Under the pieces are notes generated by a model. It did no database searches. It was not told where the DNA came from and saw only the letters and a program-made list of their open reading frames with translations. Below are positions 54,246 through 63,070 of a stretch of 64,000 nt of DNA, one piece after another. The stretch is taken from the NCBI RefSeq assembly GCF_013344475.1, contig NZ_JABUOU010000008.1:1-64000 (forward strand), read 5' to 3'. The stretch's first letter is position 1. The number at the start of each line of letters is the position of its first letter. The position numbers and the translations under genes were made by a program. This DNA is from Martelella limonii (GTDB lineage: Bacteria > Pseudomonadota > Alphaproteobacteria > Rhizobiales > Rhizobiaceae).

Positions 54246-54264
54246 CGTTCATCATAACAGAACG
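54246..54264. promoter_or_regulatory. Operator-like dyad 2 in the IclR/CoA-transferase gap
   Basis: CGTTC and GAACG with nine bases between; the same 19-bp length and same outer sequence as dyad 1, with less conserved inside. Its centre is 20 bp from that of dyad 1, i.e. about two helix turns, so two regulator dimers could lie on one face of the DNA. Confidence 0.6.
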
Positions 54265-54296
54265 AAACTTGACAGTCCAGAGGATTGGGGAATGCC

Positions 54297-54983
54297 GTGA
54301 ACCCGACAGAAGAGCACAAGGGCGTCGACGCCGTGGACCGGGCCCTTCTGATACTCGAGTGCTTCGCGACGGCCGATTCGCCATTGACGCTGGCCGCCCT
54401 TTCGAAACAGACAGGGCTCTACAAGAGCACCATCCTGAGACTGCTCAACTCTCTGATTCGCTTCGGATATGTCGAACGTGACGAGCACGGCCACTACCGG
54501 CTGGCGAGCACGGTCTGGCGGCTTGGCGCACAATATCGCGCATCATTTTCGCTTGGGGACGGGATCAGGGCCGAACTCGCACGCCTTGCCGAAGAGACAG
54601 GCGAAACCGCCTCCTTCTACGTACGGCGCGGGGATATCCGCCTCTGCCTCTATCGCAGCGAGCCCGCGCGGGCCATCCGCCATTCGGTGGCGGAAGGCGT
54701 CGAACTGCCGATCGGCTTCGGCGCCTCCGGCAAGGTGCTGCAGGCTTTCAATGGCAATCGCGATCCCGAATGGGATGCGGTCCGCAGCAAGGGTTACGCG
54801 ACCTCACGCGGCGAGCGCAATCCGGATGTGGCAGCGATCGCGGCGCCCGTCTTCGATCAGAATGGCGTCTTGCGCGGCGCGATCGCGGTTTCGGGCCCGG
54901 TCACGCGGCTTGACCGGGAAACGACGGAACGGATTGCAGACCTTCTGAAGGCGCGCGCCCAGGCATTGATCATCCCGGCCTGA
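54297..54983 (+). CDS. IclR-family transcriptional regulator
   Basis: IclR proteins have an N-terminal winged helix and a C-terminal GAF-like effector domain, and mostly control catabolic operons beside them. The 228-residue product has the helix-turn-helix LTLAALSKQTGLYKSTILRL with the wing GYVERDEHGHYRLASTV, then the effector domain (ELPIGFGASGKVLQAF ... AAPVFDQNGVLRGAIAVSGP). I start at GTG (MNPTEEHKGVDAVDRALLIL) with GGGGAA 4 bases upstream; a TTG lies four codons earlier. It is divergent from the operon that it probably controls through the two dyads. Confidence 0.92.
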   Translation: MNPTEEHKGVDAVDRALLILECFATADSPLTLAALSKQTGLYKSTILRLLNSLIRFGYVERDEHGHYRLASTVWRLGAQYRASFSLGDGIRAELARLAEETGETASFYVRRGDIRLCLYRSEPARAIRHSVAEGVELPIGFGASGKVLQAFNGNRDPEWDAVRSKGYATSRGERNPDVAAIAAPVFDQNGVLRGAIAVSGPVTRLDRETTERIADLLKARAQALIIPA

Positions 54984-55002
54984 GGACGAAGGGCATAGTA
55001 AA

Positions 55003-55025
55003 GCCGCCGACGGAGATCCGGCGGC
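55003..55025 (+). terminator. Hairpin after the IclR gene
   Basis: GCCGCCG (55003-55009) and CGGCGGC (55019-55025), loop nine bases, 20 bases after the IclR stop. It lies in the convergent gap with purD. No strong U-run. Confidence 0.55.
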
Positions 55026-55084
55026 GGCAAAGCGATCTGTCAGGTACGGGACCTTGTGCCCGCAAACGTCAACAGCGGCCGACG

Positions 55085-56356
55085 TCAGCCCTCTTCGCGG
55101 GCGACAGCGCGCCAGCCGATATCGCGGCGGCAGAAGCCCTCCGGCCAGTCGATATCTTCGATCAGCTCATAGGCGCGCGTCTGCGCCTCCGTCACATTCG
55201 GTCCAAGCGCCGTGACGTTCAGCACGCGGCCGCCGGTGGCGATCAGCTTGCTGTCCTTCACCGCCGTGCCGGCATGGAAGGTATGGGCGAACCGGTCGTC
55301 ATCTGGCAATGCCTTGATTTCGCTGCCCTTCTTGTATGCTCCCGGATACCCCCTGGTCGCCACGACAACCGTCAGCGCGGTCTGATCTGTCCACTCCGCG
55401 GTCACCTCATCGAGGCGGCCTTCGGCGCAGGCGGCAAGGATCGGCAGGAGATCGCTCTTCAGCCGCATCATCAGGACCTGGCATTCCGGATCGCCGAAGC
55501 GGGCATTGTACTCGATCAGCTCCGGGCCTTTCGATGTGATCATCAGGCCGGCATACAGCACGCCCTGGAAAGGATGGCCCATTTCGGCCATGCCGCGGAT
55601 CGTCGGCTCGATGATCTCCTTCATCGTGCGCTCGATCATCGCCGCATCCATGACCGGAGCGGGCGAATAGGCGCCCATGCCACCGGTGTTCGGCCCGGTG
55701 TCGCCGTCGCCGACGGCCTTGTGATCCTGCGCGGTCGCAAGCGCCAGCGCATTCTTGCCATCGGAGAGGCAGAAGAAGCTTGCCTCTTCGCCGACCAGAA
55801 ATTCCTCGACCACCACTTCGGCGCCCGCTTCGCCGAACGTGCCGGAGAAGCAGTCCTCGATGGCGGCGATCGCCTCGTCATTGGTGCGCGCGACCGTGAC
55901 GCCCTTGCCGGCGGCAAGGCCATCGGCCTTGATCACGATCGGGGCGCCGATTTCATGCACATAGGCCTTGGCGGCCTCGGCATTGTCGAAGCGCTGATAG
56001 GCGCCGGTCGGAATCTTGTAACGGGCGCAGAGGTCCTTGGTGAAACCCTTGGAGCCTTCGAGCTGGGCCGCGGCCTTTGTCGGGCCGAACACCTTGAGGC
56101 CTGCAGCCTGAAGATCGTCGGCAATGCCTGCAACCAGCGGCGCCTCGGGTCCGACCACCACCAGATCGATGGCCTTTTCCCTGCAGAAGGAAACAACCGC
56201 CTGATGGTCTGTTACATCGAGCGCCACGCAAACCGCGTGGTGGGCGATGCCGGGATTGCCTGGCGCGGCAAACAGATCGCCGATTTCGGGGGATTGCGCG
56301 AGTTTCCAGGCCAGCGCATGCTCGCGCCCGCCAGAACCGATCAGAAGGACATTCAT
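55085..56356 (-). CDS. purD: Phosphoribosylamine-glycine ligase
   Basis: PurD joins glycine to phosphoribosylamine, second step of purine synthesis. The 423-residue product is a full ATP-grasp enzyme: [20 protein letters not shown] at the start, [20 protein letters not shown], the [10 protein letters not shown] nucleotide loop, and the signature [27 protein letters not shown] lies 5 to 8 bases before the ATG. Single gene, convergent with IclR and divergent from tex. Confidence 0.98.
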   Translation of the reverse strand: MNVLLIGSGGREHALAWKLAQSPEIGDLFAAPGNPGIAHHAVCVALDVTDHQAVVSFCREKAIDLVVVGPEAPLVAGIADDLQAAGLKVFGPTKAAAQLEGSKGFTKDLCARYKIPTGAYQRFDNAEAAKAYVHEIGAPIVIKADGLAAGKGVTVARTNDEAIAAIEDCFSGTFGEAGAEVVVEEFLVGEEASFFCLSDGKNALALATAQDHKAVGDGDTGPNTGGMGAYSPAPVMDAAMIERTMKEIIEPTIRGMAEMGHPFQGVLYAGLMITSKGPELIEYNARFGDPECQVLMMRLKSDLLPILAACAEGRLDEVTAEWTDQTALTVVVATRGYPGAYKKGSEIKALPDDDRFAHTFHAGTAVKDSKLIATGGRVLNVTALGPNVTEAQTRAYELIEDIDWPEGFCRRDIGWRAVAREEG

Positions 56357-56539
56357 GGGTCCGCTCCGTTTGTCACCCTGTTGGCGGTTGGGTAAGCAGG
56401 CGCGCGGAAAAGGTCAAGGCCGGGATGCGTTAACATCAGGGGCAATATTGTGGACGCTCACCCCTACCCTTCGGAAAGCCATTGTTTCGGCGCGATGAAC
56501 GCCTAAATTCGCTCCTCCTTCAAAGATGGAATGAAACAT

Positions 56540-58828
56540 ATGCCCGCAGCAAAAATCGCCCGCATCGTCGCAGAGGAAATCAAGGCCCGCCCCGACCAGG
56601 TGGATGCCGCGCTAAGGCTTCTGGATGACGGCGCGACCGTGCCCTTCGTCGCGCGCTACCGCAAGGAAGCGACCGGCGGGCTCGATGACGGCCAGTTGCG
56701 CACCCTTGCCGAACGGGTCGGCTATCTGCGCGAACTCGAAGCGCGACGGAGCACGATCGTCGAATCGATCACCAGCCAAGGCAAGATGACGGATGAGCTT
56801 TCGGGAAAGATCGCCGCCGTCACCACGAAATCCGAACTCGAGGATCTCTACCTTCCCTACAAGCCCAAGCGCCGCACAAGAGCAATGATCGCGCGCGAAA
56901 ACGGCCTCCAGCCGCTCGCCGACGCAATCTTCAGGGATCGCAACGCCGATCCGGAAAAGCTCGCCGCAGGCTTCGTCAACGACAAGGTCGCCGATACCCG
57001 CGCAGCGCTCGACGGCGCGCGCGATATCCTTTCGGAAGAATTTGCCGAAAACGCCGCGCTGGTGGGCCGGCTGCGCCAGTACATGCGCGACAATGCCAAG
57101 CTCTACGCCAGGGTCGTTGCGGGCAAGGAAGAAGCGGGCCAGAAGTTCTCCGACTATTTCGACCACGCGGAAGATTTTGCGAAAGCGCCGGGCCACCGCG
57201 TGCTCGCCATGCTGCGCGGCTTCAACGAGGAAGTGCTGTCGGTTGCGATCGAAGCCGACCGCGACGATCCATCGCCGGTCAAGCCGGCCCAGCAGATGAT
57301 TGCCCGGTTCTTCGATATCGGCGCATCCGGCAAGGCGAACGCATTTCTGATGCAGGTTGCCGGCTGGTGCTGGCGGGTGAAGCTCTCCACCTCGCTCTCG
57401 CTCGACCTGATGCGCGAGATGCGCGAACGCGCGGAGGACGAGGCGATCAACGTGTTCGCCCGCAATCTGAAGGACCTGCTGCTGGCTGCGCCCGCAGGCT
57501 CGCGCGTCACGCTTGGCCTTGATCCAGGCATCCGCACCGGCGTCAAGGTGGCCGCCGTCGATGGCACCGGCAAGCTGCTCGATACCGTCACCATCTATCC
57601 GTTCCAGCCGCGCAATGACATTCAGGGATCGATTGCGGCGCTGAAGGCGCTGATCGCCCGCCACAATGTGTCGCTGATCGCGATCGGGAATGGCACGGCA
57701 AGCCGGGAGACCGAGAAGCTGGTGGCCGATGTGCTGAAGGAGATACCGGAGCCGAAGCCGCTGAAGGTGATCGTGTCGGAGGCCGGGGCCTCGGTCTATT
57801 CCGCCTCGGAAACGGCCGCAAAGGAATTTCCGGGCCTCGACGTGTCGCTGCGCGGCGCGGTCTCGATCGCACGCCGCCTGCAGGATCCGCTCGCCGAACT
57901 GGTGAAGATCGAACCGAAGTCGATCGGCGTCGGCCAGTACCAGCACGATGTTGACCAGATCAAGCTGTCCCGCGCACTTGATGCCGTTGTCGAAGATGCC
58001 GTGAATGGCGTCGGCGTCGATCTCAACACGGCCTCCGCCCCGCTTCTCGCCCGCGTGTCAGGCCTCGGCCCTGCAATCGCCGAATCGATCGTGGTCCACC
58101 GCGACCAGAACGGTGCCTTCAGGAGCCGCAAGGAACTGCTGAAGGTTGCCCGCCTGGGGCCGCGCGCCTTCGAGCAGAGCGCCGGGTTCCTGCGCATCCG
58201 CGACGGCGTCGAGCCGCTCGATGCCTCCGCCGTGCACCCGGAAGCCTATAGCGTGGCCAAAAAGATCGTTGCCGCCTGCGGACGTGACCTGCGCACACTG
58301 ATGGGCGACAGCGCCGCCCTGAAGGCCGTCGATCCCCGCGCCTTCGTGGATGAGCGCTTCGGCCTGCCGACCGTGCGTGACATTCTGGCGGAGCTTGAAA
58401 AGCCCGGCCGCGACCCGCGTCCGGAGTTCAAAACGGCAAGCTTTGCCGATGGCATTGATGCGATCTCGGACCTTAAACCCGGCATGACGCTCGAAGGCAC
58501 AGTGACAAATGTGGCGGCCTTCGGCGCCTTCGTCGATATCGGCGTCCACCAGGACGGTCTCGTCCACGTTTCCCAGCTTGCCGACCGGTTCGTCCGGGAC
58601 CCGCACGAGGTGGTCAAGGCCGGCGACGTTGTGAAGGTGCGCGTTGTCGATGTCGACGTGAAGCGCAAGCGCATCGGCCTTTCGATGAAGAAGGACGACG
58701 GCACGCCGCCGCCATCGCGCAGCCCACGCAACGACCGGCCGCGCGAGCGCGGCAATGACCGCGGCGGCAAGCCGCAGGGTCAGGGCGCTTTCGGCGCGGC
58801 GCTTGCGGACGCCATGCGGAAGAAGTGA
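56540..58828 (+). CDS. tex: Transcription accessory protein Tex (S1 RNA-binding)
   Basis: Tex is an RNA-binding protein related to eukaryotic Spt6. The 762-residue product has the N-terminal Tex domain ([40 protein letters not shown]), the YqgF-like region ([20 protein letters not shown]), a double helix-hairpin-helix ([20 protein letters not shown]) and a C-terminal S1 domain ([36 protein letters not shown]). The tail is Arg/Gly/Asp-rich. The second ATG is preferred since GGA is then 9 bases upstream; the first is three codons earlier. Confidence 0.97.
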   Translation: MPAAKIARIVAEEIKARPDQVDAALRLLDDGATVPFVARYRKEATGGLDDGQLRTLAERVGYLRELEARRSTIVESITSQGKMTDELSGKIAAVTTKSELEDLYLPYKPKRRTRAMIARENGLQPLADAIFRDRNADPEKLAAGFVNDKVADTRAALDGARDILSEEFAENAALVGRLRQYMRDNAKLYARVVAGKEEAGQKFSDYFDHAEDFAKAPGHRVLAMLRGFNEEVLSVAIEADRDDPSPVKPAQQMIARFFDIGASGKANAFLMQVAGWCWRVKLSTSLSLDLMREMRERAEDEAINVFARNLKDLLLAAPAGSRVTLGLDPGIRTGVKVAAVDGTGKLLDTVTIYPFQPRNDIQGSIAALKALIARHNVSLIAIGNGTASRETEKLVADVLKEIPEPKPLKVIVSEAGASVYSASETAAKEFPGLDVSLRGAVSIARRLQDPLAELVKIEPKSIGVGQYQHDVDQIKLSRALDAVVEDAVNGVGVDLNTASAPLLARVSGLGPAIAESIVVHRDQNGAFRSRKELLKVARLGPRAFEQSAGFLRIRDGVEPLDASAVHPEAYSVAKKIVAACGRDLRTLMGDSAALKAVDPRAFVDERFGLPTVRDILAELEKPGRDPRPEFKTASFADGIDAISDLKPGMTLEGTVTNVAAFGAFVDIGVHQDGLVHVSQLADRFVRDPHEVVKAGDVVKVRVVDVDVKRKRIGLSMKKDDGTPPPSRSPRNDRPRERGNDRGGKPQGQGAFGAALADAMRKK

Positions 58829-58832
58829 GAGC

Positions 58833-59711
58833 TCAGTTGCCTCGCTCGGCGCGTTCGGACGTCTTATCGGTGAATTGCCGGTAGGAGATTGCGAGGACGC
58901 TCAGAAAGCCGAAATATCCGACCGCACCGATCAAAACGCCGAGCGCATTGGTAACCGACAGTGCTATGACGGCGGCCAGATATGCGCCTTCTCTCGCCAT
59001 CAGATAGAGCGCGGTCTGGCCGAGCCCCGTGACGATGATCTGAACCACGAGCAGCGGGACTGCAATCGCCAGAACCGCCAGGAAAAGTTCACGCCCCCGA
59101 CCCCGGCTGATGGCGCGTGCATGCGCGAAGCTCATCTCACGGTCGGCTGCGACGGCGGGAAAGACCAGAGCATGGCGCAGCATCAACGTGGATACCCATA
59201 TCCATGCGGCAATGAGGATGATCAACCCAACCGCTCCGAGCAACACCATCGGCACGTTGCCGAGCACGTTGGATGACAGCGACCCGATTAACCCCAGAAC
59301 GATGAGAAGCGGCATGAAGACCAGCATCATCACAAGAGTCATCAGCCAAAGAAAGAGAATGGAACGCCAGATGAAGCGCCAGCCACGGTTCCCGAAACTG
59401 GCGAAAATCCCTGCAGGCCTCTCATCCAAAACGCCCAGCCGCAACCACTGGATGGAGATCACGGTGACCGCGAAAAATTGCAGCACTACGGCTGCGAAGA
59501 ACAGGGCGAAGATAGCCGGCGCCCAACTCTGGGGCAGCTTTGCTGTTCCCGTAGTCAGCAATTCCGGCAGGATGCCAAGCCGATAGAGCACCCAGCTTGA
59601 GGCGATCATGCCTATCAGCAGTATTCCACCCCATAACCACATGATCTTGCAGATCACGCCAAGGTTCGAAAACACCTGCGCGTAGGACCTTCTAATCAGA
59701 CTTCCTGTCAT
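58833..59711 (-). CDS. Polytopic membrane protein of unknown function
   Basis: A 292-residue protein with six or seven hydrophobic helices (for example IMWLWGGILLIGMIASSWVL, FALFFAAVVLQFFAVTVISI, FLWLMTLVMMLVFMPLLIVL and VPMVLLGAVGLIILIAAWIW). I know no family for certain; the layout and the FPAVAADREMSFAHARAISR stretch before the last helices resemble the YciC/DUF-type glycerophosphoryl membrane domain proteins. The ATG is preceded, 2 bases away, by an unbroken run of eight G. It is convergent with tex (4 bases apart) and divergent from cfa. Confidence 0.72.
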   Translation of the reverse strand: MTGSLIRRSYAQVFSNLGVICKIMWLWGGILLIGMIASSWVLYRLGILPELLTTGTAKLPQSWAPAIFALFFAAVVLQFFAVTVISIQWLRLGVLDERPAGIFASFGNRGWRFIWRSILFLWLMTLVMMLVFMPLLIVLGLIGSLSSNVLGNVPMVLLGAVGLIILIAAWIWVSTLMLRHALVFPAVAADREMSFAHARAISRGRGRELFLAVLAIAVPLLVVQIIVTGLGQTALYLMAREGAYLAAVIALSVTNALGVLIGAVGYFGFLSVLAISYRQFTDKTSERAERGN

Positions 59712-59995
59712 TGCCCCCCCCAACAGGATGCACTGCCAACCCAACTCGCAGATGAAACCAAATCAGCGAAGAAGATCGCTATACCCGCACCCACGCTTGC
59801 GAATCAATCCTTATATGAAACGATTCCGCCGCCAGCACAATCCCAGGCTGCAACAACGGGGACTTCTCGCAAGTGAACATATCGACACTCGAGTTTCCCC
59901 ACGCCACGGCGCTTTCCTCCGCCTTGTTTCTTGCGTCAGATTGAATATTCTGCGTCAAATAATATGTGACTTAAGCAGGCATTCGGGGGATTGCT

Positions 59996-61258
59996 ATGGC
60001 GTCAATGCTGTTCAACCTTGTTGATAAGATTTTTAAAACCGGCACTTTGAAGCTCACGGACGCAACGGGAAAGGTGACGATGTTCGGTGATGGCACCGGC
60101 GACAGGGTGGCCATCCGCTTTGCAGATGAAGAGGCAGAAAAGCTCATTGCACGCGACCCGCCACTGGCACTCGGCGAAATGTATATGCAGGGCCGGTTCA
60201 TCATGGAGGAAGGCAATATCTATGATTTCCTCTCCTTGGTGCGGCGCAATACACTGGACATCGTCTTCTCGCCGCTGATGGCGGCAAGGCTGTTCTGGCG
60301 TACCGGCCTTGCCCAGTTGCAGACCCGGCTCCCGATCAACAACAACCGCAAGAATGTTTCCCATCACTATGATCTGACGCCACCGCTCTTCAGCCTGTTT
60401 CTGGACGAAGACTGGCAATATTCCTGTGCCTATTTCGAGCCGGCGGGTATCTCTCTCGACGAGGCGCAGCTCGCCAAGAAGCGCCATATCGCCAGCAAGC
60501 TGCTGCTCGAGGAAAACCAGCGCGTTCTGGAAATCGGCTGCGGCTGGGGCGGGCTCAGCATCTACCTTGCAGAGATGGCCGGCGTCGACATGACCGGCAT
60601 CACGCTGTCGCACGAACAGCTTTCGATCGCGTCGAACCGCGCGGATAAGCGCGGCCTTTCCGACAAGGTGCGCTTTCAGCTTCAGGACTACCGGACGATG
60701 AAGGCCAAGCCCTTCGACCGGATTGTCTCCGTCGGCATGTTCGAACATGTCGGCATCGGGCGCTATCAGAACTTCTTCGAGAAGTGTTTCGAGCTGCTTG
60801 ATGATGACGGTGTCATGCTGCTGCACTCCATCGGGCGCGATGTCGCCGCCCACGGCTTCAACAATCCGTTCATCGAGAAGTACATCTTCCCCGGCGGATA
60901 TATCCCTGCACTGTCCGAGGTGTTGCCGGCGATCGAGAAGGCGGGTCTGCTGGTCCGCGACATCGAAATCCTGCCGATGCATTACGCCTATACGCTCCGC
61001 GCCTGGCGGGAGCGATTCGTGGCGCGCAAGGAAGAGGCGATCAAGCTCTATGACGAGCAGTTCTTCCGGATGTGGGAATTCTATCTGGCCGGTTCCGAGA
61101 TGGCGTTCGAGTGGGACAAGATGTTCATCTTCCAGATTCAGCTCTCCAAGAGCCAGTTTGCCACACCCAATAACCGCCGTTATATGTTCGAGGCGGAAGA
61201 CAAACTGAAAGCCGCGGAAGCGAACCGGAAGCCCATGGAGCCGGTCGACTTTTCCTGA
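59996..61258 (+). CDS. cfa: Cyclopropane-fatty-acyl-phospholipid synthase family methyltransferase
   Basis: These enzymes add a methylene from S-adenosylmethionine to unsaturated phospholipid chains, changing membrane behaviour under stress. The 420-residue product has the N-terminal lipid-binding part, VSHHYDLTPPLFSLFLDEDW, the SAM loop VLEIGCGWGG (177-186), RIVSVGMFEHVGIGRYQNFF and SIGRDVAAHGFNNPFIEKYI. GGGGGA lies 6 bases before the ATG. Upstream, TTGAAT and TATGTG 16 bp apart (59941-59968) could be a promoter. Rhizobia carry several copies; this may be either cfa1 or cfa2 type. ubiA follows after 28 bases. Confidence 0.9.
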   Translation: MASMLFNLVDKIFKTGTLKLTDATGKVTMFGDGTGDRVAIRFADEEAEKLIARDPPLALGEMYMQGRFIMEEGNIYDFLSLVRRNTLDIVFSPLMAARLFWRTGLAQLQTRLPINNNRKNVSHHYDLTPPLFSLFLDEDWQYSCAYFEPAGISLDEAQLAKKRHIASKLLLEENQRVLEIGCGWGGLSIYLAEMAGVDMTGITLSHEQLSIASNRADKRGLSDKVRFQLQDYRTMKAKPFDRIVSVGMFEHVGIGRYQNFFEKCFELLDDDGVMLLHSIGRDVAAHGFNNPFIEKYIFPGGYIPALSEVLPAIEKAGLLVRDIEILPMHYAYTLRAWRERFVARKEEAIKLYDEQFFRMWEFYLAGSEMAFEWDKMFIFQIQLSKSQFATPNNRRYMFEAEDKLKAAEANRKPMEPVDFS

Positions 61259-61286
61259 TCCGGCCTGGGCGCAAGGCACGCAGCAG

Positions 61287-62240
61287 ATGAGCAATATTTT
61301 CGGTGATGATGGCCGCGTGGCCGACGCGCCGTCCGACAATTTCGTTTACCGGCTGCTGCCGCCGAGGCTCTGGCCCTATGCCCAGCTCGCCCGCTGGGAC
61401 CGCCCGATCGGCTGGCAGCTTCTGCTTTGGCCTTGCCTGTGGTCGGCGGCGATGGCCGCAGCGGTGACGGCGGATGCCAATGCCTTCCGGCCCGGCCAGT
61501 TCGTCGCGCATGTCCTGTTGTTCTGGCTTGGCGCCATCGTCATGCGCGGCGCCGGCTGCACCTATAACGACCTTGTCGACCATGACATCGATAACCAGGT
61601 GGCGCGGACCCGCTCGCGTCCGCTGCCATCCGGCAGGGTAAGCCGGAAACAGGCAAAGATCTTCATCCTGCTGCAGGCGCTCACCGGACTTGCGGTGCTG
61701 CTGTGCTTCAATGGCTTCACGATCCTGCTCGGCATCGCCTCGCTTCTCGTCGTCGCGATATATCCCTTTGCCAAGCGGTTTACCGACTGGCCGCAATTCG
61801 TGCTGGGGCTTGCGTTTTCGTGGGGCGGACTGATGGGCTGGGCGGCGGTCTTCGGGGCGCTTTCGGGACCGGCGGTACTGGTCTATCTCGCCGCGATCCT
61901 GTGGACGATCGGCTATGACACGATCTATGCTCATCAGGACAAGGAGGATGACGCCCTCATCGGCGTTCGTTCCACCGCGCGCCTTTTTGGGGACAGGACA
62001 AAGCCCTGGCTGATCTTTTTCTACGCCGCGATGCTGGCGCTGATGGCGCTTGCCTTTTCCCTCGCGGGGCTTGGCTGGCCTGCCTATGCCGGGCTCGTCA
62101 TTGCCGGCCTCATGCTGTTCTATCAGATTGCCGTCCTCGATATCGGCAACGGCGCGCAATGTCTCAGACTGTTCAAGTCGAACCACTATGTCGGCATGGT
62201 CATCTTTGCCGGTCTGGTCGCGGCAATCTTCCTCGGCTGA
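61287..62240 (+). CDS. ubiA: 4-hydroxybenzoate polyprenyltransferase
   Basis: UbiA attaches the polyprenyl chain to 4-hydroxybenzoate in ubiquinone synthesis, within the inner membrane. The 317-residue product has about nine membrane helices and the two aspartate-rich motifs: NDLVDHDID (94-102) with RTRSRPLPSGR after it, and YDTIYAHQDKEDDALIGVRS. The N-terminus has the R/W-rich YAQLARWDRPIGWQLLLWPC stretch typical of the family. It is 28 bases after cfa. A stem (62261-62280) follows the stop. Confidence 0.96.
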   Translation: MSNIFGDDGRVADAPSDNFVYRLLPPRLWPYAQLARWDRPIGWQLLLWPCLWSAAMAAAVTADANAFRPGQFVAHVLLFWLGAIVMRGAGCTYNDLVDHDIDNQVARTRSRPLPSGRVSRKQAKIFILLQALTGLAVLLCFNGFTILLGIASLLVVAIYPFAKRFTDWPQFVLGLAFSWGGLMGWAAVFGALSGPAVLVYLAAILWTIGYDTIYAHQDKEDDALIGVRSTARLFGDRTKPWLIFFYAAMLALMALAFSLAGLGWPAYAGLVIAGLMLFYQIAVLDIGNGAQCLRLFKSNHYVGMVIFAGLVAAIFLG

Positions 62241-62258
62241 CCCTTCTGGGTCCGACCC

Positions 62259-62825
62259 TCAGGCCGCGACTGCGCGGCCTGCGACCTTCAACGCCACGCC
62301 GAGCGTTGCATCTTCCATGCGCATCGTCAGGCGCGGAACGGGACGGGTGGCCTTGCGGCGGCGCGGACCGATCTCGTCATTGGCGGCGGTGATGCGGTGC
62401 GGCTGGAAATCGACCGCGCGGGCAGCGCCATCGGCCTCGACCATCAGCATCGGAATGTCATAGAGCGTTGCCCATTCCTGCCAGTCCGCCACAATTGCCT
62501 CAAGATCATGGGCGACAAGAAGCGGAATGCAAAGTTCCGGATCGGCATGGTGGAGCTCCAGCGTGACCGTGATGCCGCCATCGACATGGGCTATGGCACG
62601 AGCGGCAACGCCCTTGAAGGCCCGGCCCGGAAGCGCGATCGAGAACGGAAGGTTGCTCGAAGGCAGGTTGCGGCGAACGACTGCGCCGCGCTGGTCGAGC
62701 TTGACGGCGATGCGGTTGTCGCTGGAAGCGCCGCGTGCGACGTAGGAGAATTTCTGCGGAAAATATGCCGGATCGATCCGAAGAACCGTTTCGTCCTGCC
62801 CCCTCATGACCTGCGTATTCGTCAT
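62259..62825 (-). CDS. DUF6101 family protein
   Basis: A 188-residue protein that I assign to DUF6101, a family of unknown function in Hyphomicrobiales. Typical stretches: DETVLRIDPAYFPQKFSYVA, AVVRRNLPSSNLPFSIALPG and VTLELHHADPELCIPLLVAH. It seems soluble and beta-rich. AAGGG precedes the ATG by 7 bases. It is convergent with ubiA, 18 bases apart, and the 3' end of the gene contains the 8-bp stem that may end ubiA transcripts. Confidence 0.82.
   Translation of the reverse strand: MTNTQVMRGQDETVLRIDPAYFPQKFSYVARGASSDNRIAVKLDQRGAVVRRNLPSSNLPFSIALPGRAFKGVAARAIAHVDGGITVTLELHHADPELCIPLLVAHDLEAIVADWQEWATLYDIPMLMVEADGAARAVDFQPHRITAANDEIGPRRRKATRPVPRLTMRMEDATLGVALKVAGRAVAA
62261..62280 (+). terminator. 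Hairpin at the ubiA 3' end, inside the DUF6101 tail
   Basis: AGGCCGCG/CGCGGCCT with a 4-base loop, 21 bases after the ubiA stop. No U-run follows. It overlaps the last codons of the convergent DUF6101 gene. Confidence 0.4.
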
Positions 62826-63070
62826 CTGATCACCCTTATCTCTGTCCCCGGAAAACCGGTTTTATTGTGCGAACTTTTCCGTTCGTCTGAGGGCGATCAT
62901 AGGCGAGGTTGTTACCAGCCGCCTTAACAAGGACGGTTAAGAAATTCCAACGCGGGCAAATGGTTATCAAAACCCGTTTTCGCAGGGTTGAGAGAACATG
63001 AACGCAGTGATGACGATGCGTTAACCGATCCGGCGAGAGCCCATGCGCGCCAAGCGCTGCAGGCGTTTCG

